A stretch of DNA of 64,000 nucleotides from positions 306,832 through 370,831 of the forward strand of contig NZ_PQCC01000002.1 in the NCBI RefSeq assembly GCF_002964785.1. Reading direction: 5' to 3'. The position numbers and the translations under genes were made by a program. Source of the stretch: Pseudoalteromonas sp. T1lg48. Lineage in GTDB: Bacteria; Pseudomonadota; Gammaproteobacteria; Enterobacterales; Alteromonadaceae. Each line of letters starts with the position of its first letter. The first letter of the stretch is position 1. This document shows positions 16,110 to 27,910 of the stretch, piece by piece. The notes under the pieces were generated by a model, which did no database searches, was not told the DNA's origin, and saw only the letters and a program-made list of their open reading frames with translations.

Positions 16110-17547
16110 CGGTTTTAAAGCCATTTTCATGCAGGATCAGCGCCTGCAACTGGCTCATCACGCCCTTGGCACAGTAAAGGTAATATTCCTTATCCTGAGG
16201 CAGGTCGCCAAACTTGGTGGCAAGGCGGAAAAACGGCAGGTGCACGACCTCGATGCCGTCCAGCTCAAGTGGATTGGCGTCTTCTTCCTCCGGCGAACGA
16301 ATATCCACCACGACCGCACCCGACGGCAACTGCGAGACCGACTCTGCTTCTTTCACTTCTTCCCTGGCCTGGGTTTCTATGTCACGCACATCCATGATGG
16401 TGGCATTGGCCACGACCGTATCAAGTACCTCGAAGTCAAAGTTTTGCTCTTGTTTCTCAATCACATCGAGCTTGGCTTTAACCGTAGGCTTGCGCGAGAT
16501 CACACCACAGTACTCGGGCATGGCCTCGGCCATTTCCGCGGTACCGATGGCACGGGCGATATCGATGATCTCCTGCTTATCGTGCTGAATAAGCGGACGC
16601 AGGATCAGGGTGTCGGTTACCCGGTCAATGACACTCAGGTTAGCCAGGGTTTGGCTTGAAACCTGACCTATGCTTTCTCCGGTTACCAGGGCTTGAACAC
16701 CGAGTTTTTCGGCCACCTGACTGCCGGCACGCATCATCATGCGTTTGAGCACCACGCCCATCTGCGAGTCTTCGATATTTTCCAGAATTTCCGCTACCAC
16801 GGGCTCGAAATCAACGGTGATAAACTTCACCTTGTGAGTGGAGCTAAAGCGCGACCAGATATAATGGCTGGCTTGCTTAACACCGATTTCATGAGCGGCG
16901 CCGCCGAGATTAAAGAACAAGAAATGAGTGCGGGCACCCTTGCGGATCATTTGATAGCTGGCCACACCTGAATCGAAACCGCCTGACATCAGCGACAGCA
17001 CGTCTTCTTGGGTTGGCAACGGGAAGCCGCCCATGCCTTTGTGGGCGTGAGTTACTATGTAGGCGCGCTGGTCCTTGATTTCAATCTTTACCGTTACTTC
17101 CGGGCGACTCAGTTTTACCCGCGCCCCTTCAACGTGCTGGTTTAAGCCACCACCTACATAACGCTCCACATCGGTGGAGGTAAAGTCATGCTGACCCTGA
17201 CGCTTACATCGCACACAAAAGGTTTTACCGGCGATTTGATCGGCAAGTAACAGCTGAGCCTGCTGGTAAATATCATCCAAAGTGGTAAATTCCACTTCGG
17301 TGACCTCGTTAAACAGCACGATACCGGGAATGCGACCCAGGGCGTCCGCCATCTCGGCACGCACCGCCTCATCAGCGCTCAGCGATTCAACCGTGAGGTT
17401 ATCCCAGTTGTTGCGTACCTTTACCTGCTCATCAATGCGACGCATCATGATCTTGATGTTGTTTTCCAAAACCTTGGTAAAACGCTTGCGAACAGACTTA
17501 CTCTTGATCGCAATCTCCGGGTGCAACTTAACAATAAACTTGATCAT
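16090..17547 (-). CDS. thiI: tRNA 4-thiouridine / thiazole sulfurtransferase ThiI
   Basis: 485 aa, the long form. Order of domains: N-terminal ferredoxin-like and THUMP (about 1-165), PP-loop ATPase with SGGFDSGVA, the conserved EYCGVISRKPTVKA Cys segment, and a C-terminal rhodanese domain (about 400-485) with persulfide Cys in LYCAKGVMSQ. It adenylates U8 of tRNA and transfers sulfur from IscS; the rhodanese domain also serves thiazole synthesis. Single gene, convergent with panE. Confidence 0.96.
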   Translation of the reverse strand: MIKFIVKLHPEIAIKSKSVRKRFTKVLENNIKIMMRRIDEQVKVRNNWDNLTVESLSADEAVRAEMADALGRIPGIVLFNEVTEVEFTTLDDIYQQAQLLLADQIAGKTFCVRCKRQGQHDFTSTDVERYVGGGLNQHVEGARVKLSRPEVTVKIEIKDQRAYIVTHAHKGMGGFPLPTQEDVLSLMSGGFDSGVASYQMIRKGARTHFLFFNLGGAAHEIGVKQASHYIWSRFSSTHKVKFITVDFEPVVAEILENIEDSQMGVVLKRMMMRAGSQVAEKLGVQALVTGESIGQVSSQTLANLSVIDRVTDTLILRPLIQHDKQEIIDIARAIGTAEMAEAMPEYCGVISRKPTVKAKLDVIEKQEQNFDFEVLDTVVANATIMDVRDIETQAREEVKEAESVSQLPSGAVVVDIRSPEEEDANPLELDGIEVVHLPFFRLATKFGDLPQDKEYYLYCAKGVMSQLQALILHENGFKTVKVYRP

Positions 17548-17695
17548 GACTTACTCGTAGCGGCTCAATAAAGGCCGACGGCTAACAGACACATGCCATT
17601 TTCCGCGACCATGGATTCAAAGCGCGCGATTATAACAAAACAGCGCGCTTACGGAAATAATAGCGAAGATGTTGCAACTACGCTGCTTTAAGCCA

Positions 17696-18337
17696 CTAGA
17701 GGTTTTCCTGACGTAGCTGATAGGTTTGCTTTAATGCCGCTAATTGTTCGCGGCCGGCGTCGGTAGCGAAGGCGGAGAACAGGGTGATCACCTTAAGTAG
17801 CCCCTGATAGATATCAGCGCGATTAAGCTCGCCACTTTGGCGTCGGGCCTTGATGTATGGTGTCCAAAAGCTCACCGTCAGCTTAAGCATATGGGTGAGC
17901 TCCGCCGCATCTTCATCGGCAATGGCAATAATACCCTTGTTGTTTAACACCAGGACTATGTCTTTTACCTGCTCAAACAGTCTTTGTTGGAATTGAATGT
18001 AGTCGGCCTTTAATTCCGCATCGCGGGCGAGAATGTCGGTCATGTTGTCGTAGAAGAAGTGGAAATTCCACATCAGCTCGAACAAGGCATCAAAATAATG
18101 GGTTAACTGACTCAACACTTCAACATCGTCTTGCAGCGGCTTGAACTGAGTGTCCAGGTGCTGACGATAGAGCACAAAAATATGCCGCAAAATATCTTCT
18201 TTATTTTTAAAGTGATAGTAAAGGTTACCCGGGCTTATGCCCAAATGGGCGGCGATATGATTGGTGGTGATGGCGCGTTCGCCGTGGCGATTAAACAATT
18301 CAATGCTCGCCTGAATAATGCGTTCCTTAGTACTCAT
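17696..18337 (-). CDS. TetR/AcrR family transcriptional regulator
   Basis: 213 aa from the ATG at 18337 (GAAG before it); a longer frame reaching 18442 would run into the coaD promoter. The N-terminal helix-turn-helix is ERIIQASIELFNRHGERAITTNHIAAHLGISPGNLYYHFKNKEDIL. The helical ligand-binding half contains several Trp and Phe. Divergent from coaD with 150 bases between. Ligand and targets unknown. Confidence 0.9.
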   Translation of the reverse strand: MSTKERIIQASIELFNRHGERAITTNHIAAHLGISPGNLYYHFKNKEDILRHIFVLYRQHLDTQFKPLQDDVEVLSQLTHYFDALFELMWNFHFFYDNMTDILARDAELKADYIQFQQRLFEQVKDIVLVLNNKGIIAIADEDAAELTHMLKLTVSFWTPYIKARRQSGELNRADIYQGLLKVITLFSAFATDAGREQLAALKQTYQLRQENL

Positions 18338-18409
18338 ATTTACTTCTACCCAGCTTTTTATCGCTAGCAGTATAAACAATCTTGGCTTGGCTGAACAATG
18401 ACTCCTTGA

Positions 18410-20370
<1,961 letters not shown>

Positions 20371-20843
20371 TAAACGGCCAGCGCGGCACAGGCCAAGGAA
20401 GTCCCGGTTAACCACCAGCACGATGATCATCAAGGCATCATTCAAATTGATGCCTATCGAATATAGACTCCATAGCCACCAAGGCTCCCTATTGCCCTGA
20501 ATGACTATATCTAAATGCATCACTATGTGCAGCATGGCATTAAGCACCAACCCCACGGCACAGTAATAAAGCACAGGTATTTTTACCCGCCTCCCTTGAA
20601 CGATAAACAAGGCAACTATGGTCAATAAGTCTGCGCTAGCCCAGAAGGGATATTTATAATAATCCACCTCAACAATAGAGGTGGCGAAGTAAGACAGGTT
20701 GATCGTCAAGCAAAGCCATAAGGGCGACCGCGCTCGATACTTAACCTCTGAGTAGCTCAAAGATTAAACAGCAGCGCCATCATAAAGCCCCAATTCACGA
20801 AGGTACTTAACAATTGCCCTAGCTCTGGGCCGGCAAAAAACAT

Positions 20844-21395
20844 TTAATAGAGACCCTTATCTAATTTATTATCTCGCCCTACAAAGGCTTTTAACCAGCA
20901 CCCAAACCGGCAAAGCCCTAAGAAGTCTCTATTAACAACCAGCACGATGATCATCAGAGCATCATTCAAATTAATGCCTACCGAATATAGACTCCAAAAC
21001 CACCAAGGCTCATAGTTGCCTCTGATATATAAATCGATATAGAGCGAGAGATGCAGTAGTCCATTTATGGCTAAGCCGAACGTACAGTAATACAAGGCAA
21101 TAATTCGATTACGATTTTTTTGAACTAAGTAGAGCGCACCAATGGTAACAAAATCAGCTAAAGCCCAGGGCAAATATTGAAAGGAACTTCTTTCTATAAA
21201 TGACGTGCTAAAGTAGGAAAGGTTAATGATGACACATATCCACAAAGGGGAATTAGCGCGCTTTACAGACTCTGAGTAGCTTACCAGGTTAAAAAGCAGT
21301 GCCATCATAAAACCCCAGTTGATAAAGGCAGCGATCAGCTTACCCATTTCACCGGATTCATAAAATTGCACTAGAATATTGGGGTCCAGTAGCAT
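20844..21395 (-). CDS. Five-helix membrane protein of unknown function, paralogue 2
   Basis: 183 aa. Five hydrophobic segments (about 19-38, 50-68, 73-92, 100-122 and 136-158). The most conserved stretch in the set is PWWFWSLYSVGINLNDALMI, then VNRDFLGLCR, before a basic C-terminal tail. Closest to paralogue 1. I do not recognise the family. No catalytic motif is evident; the repeated Trp, Asn and Asp in the last helices are the best candidates for function. Immediately upstream of paralogue 1. Confidence 0.75.
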   Translation of the reverse strand: MLLDPNILVQFYESGEMGKLIAAFINWGFMMALLFNLVSYSESVKRANSPLWICVIINLSYFSTSFIERSSFQYLPWALADFVTIGALYLVQKNRNRIIALYYCTFGLAINGLLHLSLYIDLYIRGNYEPWWFWSLYSVGINLNDALMIIVLVVNRDFLGLCRFGCWLKAFVGRDNKLDKGLY

Positions 21396-21597
21396 TGGCT
21401 CAACTTTCCGTTGCCGTAGGTAAGACTTGCGAGGCTATTGGCACTTTTTCACCTAGTGAGAAGGGGTTATTAAACGGAATTCAAAAACACTCAGAATATA
21501 ACACTATATTAACAGTACAGCTAGAAACCCAGGTATTCTCGAAGAAGTAAGCATCTCACTTTAGTCAATGGAAGCGTACAATTTCCACGGCTTTTTA
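21396..21597. other. Spacer inside the membrane-protein array
   Basis: 202 bases between paralogues 2 and 3, larger than the other spacers. Probably carries a promoter for paralogue 2. A 75-codon open frame on the plus strand without an ATG crosses it; I do not think it is a gene. Confidence 0.4.
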
Positions 21598-22137
21598 CTA
21601 ACTATTCGGAGCGAATCCTAACCACTTCCCTCTAAAGCTCCTTGCAGCCCGGCACAATCCTAAAAAGTCCCTATTTATAATTAATGCAGTGATAATAATG
21701 GCATCAATCACATTGACGCTCAGGGGATAGAGGCTCCACAACCACCAATATTCTTCAGTCCCTGTAATATAGAGATCGTAATACACCCAAAGGTGAAGAA
21801 GGCAGTTAACGGTGAGACCAGCGATGCAATAGTAGAGTGCGGCTATTTTCTTTTTTCTTAATTGCACCAAATAAAGAAGTGATATGGTGGCCGCATCGGC
21901 AAGGGACCAGTATAGATACATGTAGCGGTTCCACTCTAGGTAATAGGTGCTTAAATAAGATAACACCAAGACCATACATAACCGCAAAGGAGACGAGTCG
22001 CGTTTTTCCGGGGCGGAATAACTCACTAAATTGAATAGCAGCGCCATCATCAGGCCCCAATTGATGAACACATTGAAAAGCCGAGCTATATCTTCAAAGC
22101 TGAAAAGTAAGAAGATTTCTTTTAATGAAAAAGCCAC
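21598..22137 (-). CDS. Five-helix membrane protein of unknown function, paralogue 3
   Basis: 179 aa with the same five-helix plan: VFINWGLMMALLFNLVSYSA, then PLRLCMVLVLSYLSTYYLE, and the shared end region YWWLWSLYPLSVNVIDAIII, followed by NRDFLGLCRAARSF. It departs from paralogues 1 and 2 at NLND (here NVID), so the duplications are not recent. It follows paralogue 4 by 40 bases on the same strand. Confidence 0.75.
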   Translation of the reverse strand: MAFSLKEIFLLFSFEDIARLFNVFINWGLMMALLFNLVSYSAPEKRDSSPLRLCMVLVLSYLSTYYLEWNRYMYLYWSLADAATISLLYLVQLRKKKIAALYYCIAGLTVNCLLHLWVYYDLYITGTEEYWWLWSLYPLSVNVIDAIIITALIINRDFLGLCRAARSFRGKWLGFAPNS

Positions 22138-22177
22138 AGTAAGTATTTCTTACTTTTGAGTCTAGTCAGGAGGATTA

Positions 22178-22741
22178 CTAACTCTGTTGTACCTGACAGG
22201 ATTGGGTGAATTTATTGAGGAATGAAGACTTCTGAGTCGTAACTTGTCTTTTTACATAGCTTTTAATGGTAATTAAACCAAGAATATCTCTATCGACGAT
22301 CAAAGCGACTATCATTAAAAAGTCAGATACATTTATTCCTATTGAATAGAATGACCAGAACCACCAACGTTCTTTGTTCCCTACTACAACAAGGTCATAG
22401 TGAAGAAGTAAAAACAAAGCAGAATTAAATGATAGGCCCAGTACTACATACAAGACACCTGGAGGCGCTTTGCTTTTACTCAAGAATATAACAGGAATGA
22501 TAAGCATCAGAGTCACAACATCATAGTAAAACCATGTTATTACAACGTCTGCTGTTCGAAAAAAGTCATGAAAAGAATCACTGATGAAGTATGAAATAAA
22601 CATGACGATGCTGACCCATACAAGCCTGAGATCCTTTTTTGCTTTAAGCCCTAAAAGCATCAGGTTGAAAAGCATCGCCATAAGGAAGCCCCAAACTACA
22701 AAGGCTCCCATAAAGATTGCTAGGCTTTTCTCATCTACCAT
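22178..22741 (-). CDS. Five-helix membrane protein of unknown function, paralogue 4
   Basis: 187 aa; the most divergent and AT-rich member. Shared features: FVVWGFLMAMLFNLM in helix 1 and RWWFWSFYSIGINVSDFLMI, then DRDILGL near the end. The ATG at 22741 has its purine-rich stretch directly adjacent, so the exact start is uncertain. It follows the small Gln/Thr-rich protein gene by 20 bases and is probably in one transcript with it. Confidence 0.72.
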   Translation of the reverse strand: MVDEKSLAIFMGAFVVWGFLMAMLFNLMLLGLKAKKDLRLVWVSIVMFISYFISDSFHDFFRTADVVITWFYYDVVTLMLIIPVIFLSKSKAPPGVLYVVLGLSFNSALFLLLHYDLVVVGNKERWWFWSFYSIGINVSDFLMIVALIVDRDILGLITIKSYVKRQVTTQKSSFLNKFTQSCQVQQS

Positions 22742-22761
22742 CCTTCATCTCGCTGTCACTC

Positions 22762-22965
22762 TTAATTCTCTTTCTTATCTACAGGAATATCACCACCACC
22801 GCGCTGCAATTCTGCTTCACTTGCGGCTACCGCATCACTTGATAAAGTTACTGTATCAGATTGTAGCGTCTGAGTGCTAGTAGTTTGCACTGTAGGTTGT
22901 TGAGTTTGCTGCTGTAACTTGGTGTAAGCTTGTGCTTGAATTTGTGTGTTGGCATTAACTTGCAT
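22762..22965 (-). CDS. Small Gln/Thr-rich protein
   Basis: 67 aa. Begins MQVNANTQIQAQAYTKLQQQ and contains QSDTVTLSSDAVAASEAELQ, ending GGGDIPVDKKEN. A strong Shine-Dalgarno (AAGGAG, seven bases before the ATG) makes expression likely. No signal peptide. The TVTLS-x-x-A segment resembles small gammaproteobacterial proteins and the tail of FlgM-like sequences, but I cannot assign a family. Probable first gene of the transcript carrying the five-helix paralogues. Confidence 0.7.
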   Translation of the reverse strand: MQVNANTQIQAQAYTKLQQQTQQPTVQTTSTQTLQSDTVTLSSDAVAASEAELQRGGGDIPVDKKEN

Positions 22966-23117
22966 AGTTAATCTCCTTTATAAACTAAGTTAAATTTTTA
23001 TTAACACCAGTGTCAAAATAACACACTTGGTGCCGCTGTCACACTACAAAGAAAAATCTTAGCGACTGATATAGTTAATGCAGAACGCGTGCCAAAGTTA
23101 GCAACGCGTTCTCAATT

Positions 23118-24983
23118 TTAAGCAATTAGCTTACAAGGTATCTCGCCTACGGAAGCATGTTGGAGGTAGAAATCCATGGCAACCTCGTCACAGTTCTCCT
23201 TGCGTAGGCAGAGTTCACAGTCTTTCATCACCTTTTCCGGTAAGCTGTCTTTACTGCTTTGCTCAAAGCCAAGTTTAGCAAAGAAATTGGGTACACGTGT
23301 TAATACGATCACTCTTTTCAGCGCCAATTTTTTGGCTTTGATGAGCAAATGGTCCACCAGCATACGTCCCTGCCCTTTAACACCGCATTCTGGGTTTACC
23401 CCGAGTGAGCGAATCTCCGCCAAACCGGTATCATAGATATACAGGGATGCACAGCCGGTGACCTTGCCATTTACCTCGGTGACCGCAAACTCATTTATCG
23501 AATGCACCATATCACTTTTAGCACGCGGCAAATTCTCGCCGACCTTGGCCCAATACTGAATTAACTCGCTGATGGCTTCAACATCATGTAAGTTGGCATC
23601 GCGTACCGTAATGCAGTGCTGTTGTTTGGCATGCTTAATGGCATGCGCAACCTGCTGTTGCGAGGTGCCGCCCAAAGCCTGACGAGCCTGTAGGCAGGCA
23701 TCAAGCTCCAGTACCGGATACACATCCTCGTCAATGACACTGCTTACCGCCTGGAATTGTTCCAGCGTCAGTTGTTCCAGGCTTTTACCTTCACTGATGG
23801 CCACCTGAACCAATTGGCCGACGATATGGTGTCCTTCACGGAAAGGGATCCCTTTAGCAACCAGGTAGTCGGCCAGCTCGGTGGCATTGGCATGACCGCC
23901 TTGCGCCGCCGCTCTGGTTTTATCGCCGTTAACCTTAATACCCTTGATGCAGGATTGTGCCATATGCAGACAAGCCAACCAGGTTGGTAGCGCATCGAAC
24001 AAGCCTTCCTTATCCTCTTGCATATCCTTGTTATAGGCCAAGGGCAAAGACTTAAGCGTCATCATCATGGCACTCATGGCGCCAAAAACCCGTCCGGTTT
24101 TACCACGGATCAGCTCCAGGGCATCTGGGTTTTTCTTTTGCGGCATCAAGGACGAACCGGACGTGACGTTATCCGCCAGCTCAACAAAACCCGCTTCGCC
24201 GGAGTTATAGAAGATCAGATCTTCGGCAAAACGCGACAGGTGCAGCATGGAAATCGACGCCGTGCTTAATAGCTCAACCACAAAATCTCTGTCCGACACC
24301 GCGTCCAAGCTGTTGCGGGTTGCCTGAGCAAAGCCCAGGTCCTGAGCCAGCAGCTCACGGTCAATGGCATAGGCGGTCCCGGCCAGGGCACCGCTGCCCA
24401 AAGGACATTGATCCATGCGCTTAACGGCATCTTGTAGGCGACCTGCATCACGCTCTAGCATTTCCACATAGGCCATACACCAGTGACTAAAGAGCACTGG
24501 CTGAGCCCGTTGCAAATGCGTATAGCCAGGCAAAACCGTACCAAACTCCCGCTCTGCCAGGGCAAGTAGCGACTGCTTGGTAGCAATAAGGGCCTCGGCA
24601 ATGGTGCTCGCGGTTTGCTTACACCACAGACGGAAGTCCGTGGCCACCTGATCGTTTCGACTGCGCCCGGTGTGCAACTTCTTACCCAGGTCGCCTACCT
24701 TATTTATCAGCGCCGCCTCAACATGCGAGTGAATATCTTCTTCGCCACTGAGGGCAACACTGCCTGGGTTTGCCTGAACCTCTTCAAGTAACTCATACAA
24801 TGCCGCCACCAAACGCTGATGTTCGTCATCGGTTAACACGTCAACGCGATTTAACGCTCCCGCCCATGCCACAGAGCCAATAATGTCTTGCTCAGCCATC
24901 ACATAGTCAAACGGCAAAGAGTCGTTAAACTGTTTAAATGCTTCATCTGGACCCGATGAAAACCGTCCGCCCCAAAGTGCCAT
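23118..24983 (-). CDS. argH(A): Fused argininosuccinate lyase / N-acetylglutamate synthase
   Basis: 621 aa. Residues about 1-455 are argininosuccinate lyase (start [15 protein letters not shown]; catalytic signature [11 protein letters not shown] at 276-286), cleaving argininosuccinate to arginine and fumarate. Residues about 462-621 are a GNAT acetyltransferase ([13 protein letters not shown], then [21 protein letters not shown]) equivalent to a short ArgA that makes N-acetylglutamate. Fusion of the last and first enzymes of the pathway is known from Alteromonadales, Moritella and Vibrio relatives. Last gene of the argCBFGH(A) operon; AGGAG precedes the ATG. Confidence 0.95.
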   Translation of the reverse strand: MALWGGRFSSGPDEAFKQFNDSLPFDYVMAEQDIIGSVAWAGALNRVDVLTDDEHQRLVAALYELLEEVQANPGSVALSGEEDIHSHVEAALINKVGDLGKKLHTGRSRNDQVATDFRLWCKQTASTIAEALIATKQSLLALAEREFGTVLPGYTHLQRAQPVLFSHWCMAYVEMLERDAGRLQDAVKRMDQCPLGSGALAGTAYAIDRELLAQDLGFAQATRNSLDAVSDRDFVVELLSTASISMLHLSRFAEDLIFYNSGEAGFVELADNVTSGSSLMPQKKNPDALELIRGKTGRVFGAMSAMMMTLKSLPLAYNKDMQEDKEGLFDALPTWLACLHMAQSCIKGIKVNGDKTRAAAQGGHANATELADYLVAKGIPFREGHHIVGQLVQVAISEGKSLEQLTLEQFQAVSSVIDEDVYPVLELDACLQARQALGGTSQQQVAHAIKHAKQQHCITVRDANLHDVEAISELIQYWAKVGENLPRAKSDMVHSINEFAVTEVNGKVTGCASLYIYDTGLAEIRSLGVNPECGVKGQGRMLVDHLLIKAKKLALKRVIVLTRVPNFFAKLGFEQSSKDSLPEKVMKDCELCLRKENCDEVAMDFYLQHASVGEIPCKLIA

Positions 24984-24997
24984 TGCCTTCTCCTACC

Positions 24998-26197
24998 TTA
25001 CTTCTTCAACGCCGATATTCTGCTTGATAACGAGAACAAGCGAATAAAGCCTTCGGCGTGTGATTGGTCGTACACATCATCGGCGCCAAAGGTGGCGAAA
25101 TCTTCGCTGTACAGGCTGTTTGGAGATTTCTTCTGCACAGCTACAACCTGACCCTTATACATTTTCAACACCACTTCACCACTGGCAAACTCGGCAAATG
25201 CTTCGGCCGCCGCCAGGATGCTGTCTTTCAATGGCGTAAACCAACGACCGTCATAGACCAGATGCGCAAACTCGCCGCCCAGGGTTTCTTTCCACTTGCG
25301 GCTGGCCTTATCCAGAACCAATTCGTCAATGGCCTGCAATGCCGCCATCATCACCGTGCCTCCCGGAGTTTCATAACAACCGCGCGACTTCATGCCTACC
25401 AAACGGTTTTCGACGATATCGACACGGCCAACACCGTGAGGCGCCGCCAGTTCATTCAGTTTCACCAGACACTGATACGGGCTGAGTTGCTCGCCATTTA
25501 CTGCAACTATCTCACCTTTTTCTACGCTGATGCTGACCATTTCCGGCTGATCTGGTGCCTGCTCTGGTGAATTTGTCCAGGTCCACACCTGATCGCTTGG
25601 CTGACACCAAGGGTCTTCCAACTCGCCGCCTTCATGGGAAATATGCCAGGCATTAGCGTCACGGCTGTAGATCTTAGTCGCCGACGCGGCACAGGGAATA
25701 TTGCGCTCGGCCAGGTAATCAAGCAGGGATTCACGGCTGGAAAGATCCCACTCACGCCAAGGGGCGATCACTTTAAGATCCGGCGCCAGAGCGGCAAAAC
25801 AGGACTCGAAACGCACCTGATCATTACCCTTACCGGTACAACCGTGCGACAAGGCATCGGCGCCAACCTTACGGGCTACTTCAACCTGGGCCTTGGCAAT
25901 AATAGGACGAGCCATCGAGGTACCAAGCAGATAGGTGCCTTCATAAATAGAGCCGGTTTTCAGCGTCGGATAGATATAATCGGCAACCATTTCTTCTTTA
26001 AGGTCAACGATGTGACATTCTGATGCGCCCGAGGCAATGGCTTTTTCTTCCACGCCCGCCAGCTCTTCAGCGCCCTGGCCCACATCGGCCACAAAGGCCA
26101 CCACTTCACAGCCGTAGTTTTCTTTTAACCAAGGCACAATCGCCGAGGTATCCAAACCACCCGAGTAGGCCAATACAACTTTTTTAATAGTGCTCAT
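24998..26197 (-). CDS. argG: Argininosuccinate synthase
   Basis: 399 aa. Joins citrulline and aspartate with ATP. The N-terminal P-loop-like motif is [31 protein letters not shown] and the YETPGGTVM segment are also typical. Normal length for the shorter (argG type 1) form. Spacers of about 10-15 bases on both sides place it inside the arginine operon. Confidence 0.97.
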   Translation of the reverse strand: MSTIKKVVLAYSGGLDTSAIVPWLKENYGCEVVAFVADVGQGAEELAGVEEKAIASGASECHIVDLKEEMVADYIYPTLKTGSIYEGTYLLGTSMARPIIAKAQVEVARKVGADALSHGCTGKGNDQVRFESCFAALAPDLKVIAPWREWDLSSRESLLDYLAERNIPCAASATKIYSRDANAWHISHEGGELEDPWCQPSDQVWTWTNSPEQAPDQPEMVSISVEKGEIVAVNGEQLSPYQCLVKLNELAAPHGVGRVDIVENRLVGMKSRGCYETPGGTVMMAALQAIDELVLDKASRKWKETLGGEFAHLVYDGRWFTPLKDSILAAAEAFAEFASGEVVLKMYKGQVVAVQKKSPNSLYSEDFATFGADDVYDQSHAEGFIRLFSLSSRISALKK

Positions 26198-26206
26198 CTC
26201 AAGTCC

Positions 26207-27124
26207 TTAAAAATTTGGGTTTAATAATGTAACTAACAGGGCGTTTTGTGCATGCATACGGTTTTCCGCCTGTTGAATAATCTTAGAATAGTCGCTGTCC
26301 ATCACATCCGAGGTAATTTCAAACTCGCGATGAGCGGGCTGACAATGTAAAACTGTTTGTGCGCCAGTCATATCTAGCAGCTGTTTGTTAAGCTGATATG
26401 GCATATATTTTTCTTTTACCTGTTCAAGCGGCGTGTTATCGCCCATAGAAACCCAGGTATCGGCATACAGGGCGTTAGCTCCTACCGCCGCTTCAACTCG
26501 GTCGCTGACTAGGATAGAAGCGCCCTTGCTGGCGGCGATTTGCTCCGCCTGCTTCACAATTTGCGCATCCGGGCTACTGCCTTTGGGGCATACGGCCACA
26601 AAGTCGGTGCCCAAGGTGGCCGCCAACAGCATCAGTGAATGGGTAACATTGTTTCCTTCACCTAGGTAAGCCAGCTTAAGTTGACTCACATCGCCATACA
26701 CTTCCTGCAGCGTTAAAAAGTCGGCTAATGCCTGACAGGGGTGGTAAAGGTCACATAGAGAATTCACCACTGGCTTGGAAGAAAACTCACTGAGCTCTTC
26801 CAGCGTTTTGTGCTGATTAACCCGAGCAACGATGGCATCGGCCCAGGTGCTGATATTCAGGGCAAAGTCTTTCACCGACTCACGTGAGCCCATGGCACCG
26901 TTTTGCTGGTCAAGGTAAACCGCATGGCCGCCAAGCTTGTTAATGCCGATATCAAAACTCAGCCGCGTGCGCAGACTCTGCTTTTCAAATAAGGTCACAA
27001 CCGACTTGCCGGCCAATGCCTGAGCATAATCCTGCGGCTGCGCCTTCATTTTTTGTGCTAAGGATAAAAGCGTTAAAATCTTTTTTTCATCCAGCTCTAG
27101 GCCGGTAATAAAGTCTTGTTTCAT
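26207..27124 (-). CDS. argF: Ornithine carbamoyltransferase (variant motifs)
   Basis: 305 aa. Carbamoylates ornithine to citrulline. The carbamoyl-phosphate loop reads FEKQSLRTRLSF, where most OTCases have STRT, and the ornithine-side motif is HCQPAHREFEIT instead of HCLP. Similar variants are usual, as far as I recall, in this order. Position between argB and argG in the same operon makes the OTCase role secure in the pathway sense, but an acetylated substrate cannot be excluded from sequence alone. Confidence 0.88.
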   Translation of the reverse strand: MKQDFITGLELDEKKILTLLSLAQKMKAQPQDYAQALAGKSVVTLFEKQSLRTRLSFDIGINKLGGHAVYLDQQNGAMGSRESVKDFALNISTWADAIVARVNQHKTLEELSEFSSKPVVNSLCDLYHPCQALADFLTLQEVYGDVSQLKLAYLGEGNNVTHSLMLLAATLGTDFVAVCPKGSSPDAQIVKQAEQIAASKGASILVSDRVEAAVGANALYADTWVSMGDNTPLEQVKEKYMPYQLNKQLLDMTGAQTVLHCQPAHREFEITSDVMDSDYSKIIQQAENRMHAQNALLVTLLNPNF

Positions 27125-27132
27125 GGTGTTAT

Positions 27133-27903
27133 CTACATAGTGATCTGAGTGCCAACATGCTCCCCTTGGAGCAATGCAATAAGGTTTTCTGGCTTTTGCC
27201 AGCTGGAGATGTACACACCCCGTCGTAAATGCTGGGCAGCAAGAAGGCTGGTCTTTACTTTGACCTCCATCCCGCCCGAGATAACTCCTTGTGCAATCAA
27301 GTCATCGATTTGTGCTTTGTTCAGCTGATGCAGGGCACAGCCTTGTTGGTCCAGCACCGCCTCTACATCCGTCATAAAAATAAGCTCGGCGCCAAGTAAC
27401 TTGGCGATGGCCGCCGCCGCTTCATCGGCATTGACGTTGTACCATTTCCCTTGCTCATCAAAACCGATGGAACTCACCAGGGCTAAACGCCCAGCATCAA
27501 TAAGCATTGGTAAGATAGAGTCTGCACTGGGCACACATTCGCCGACCTGACCCAGAGCCTTAAGCTTTTGCTCGGCATTAATGCCCGCCTCAAACAGGCT
27601 TAAGCCTACCGGCTGCAGTTTGTTTTTTAGGGCCACGCCCAATAGTTGCTTATTGGCACACCCGGCCAGAGCACCGACGATATAAGGCATTTGCTCCGCC
27701 GGACTAATGCGTAAGCCCTGATGTTTTGCGGTGGCAAAACCGGCGTCATGTAACCAGCGATCCACAAGGGCACCGCCGCCATGGACAACCACGAAATTAG
27801 CCTGCTGCGAGCCCAGAGCCACAAAAAGCGCATCGAGCGCCGCGGGATTATTCAATACCGCTCCACCGAGTTTGATTACCCAAGTTTTCTTAGTAGTCAT
27901 CAT
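27133..27903 (-). CDS. argB: Acetylglutamate kinase
   Basis: 256 aa from the ATG at 27903, with GAGGA just ahead; a GTG at 27945 would overlap argC and gives no extra conserved sequence. Phosphorylates N-acetylglutamate. The amino-acid-kinase start is WVIKLGGAVL and the substrate motif VVHGGGALVDRWL; NVNADEAAAAIAKLLGAELIFMTDV is the nucleotide-binding part. Length matches the E. coli-type, arginine-insensitive form. Confidence 0.94.
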   Translation of the reverse strand: MMTTKKTWVIKLGGAVLNNPAALDALFVALGSQQANFVVVHGGGALVDRWLHDAGFATAKHQGLRISPAEQMPYIVGALAGCANKQLLGVALKNKLQPVGLSLFEAGINAEQKLKALGQVGECVPSADSILPMLIDAGRLALVSSIGFDEQGKWYNVNADEAAAAIAKLLGAELIFMTDVEAVLDQQGCALHQLNKAQIDDLIAQGVISGGMEVKVKTSLLAAQHLRRGVYISSWQKPENLIALLQGEHVGTQITM

Positions 27904-27910
27904 GTGTTCC

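Noticed and set aside
20750-20770. Programmed +1 frameshift as in prfB at CTT TGA
   Set aside because: The paralogue frame resumes in the -1/+2 register, and a +1 shift soon meets a stop.
21326-21550. 75-codon open stretch on the plus strand in the membrane-protein array
   Set aside because: No ATG and no ribosome-binding site; partly antisense to a better-supported gene.
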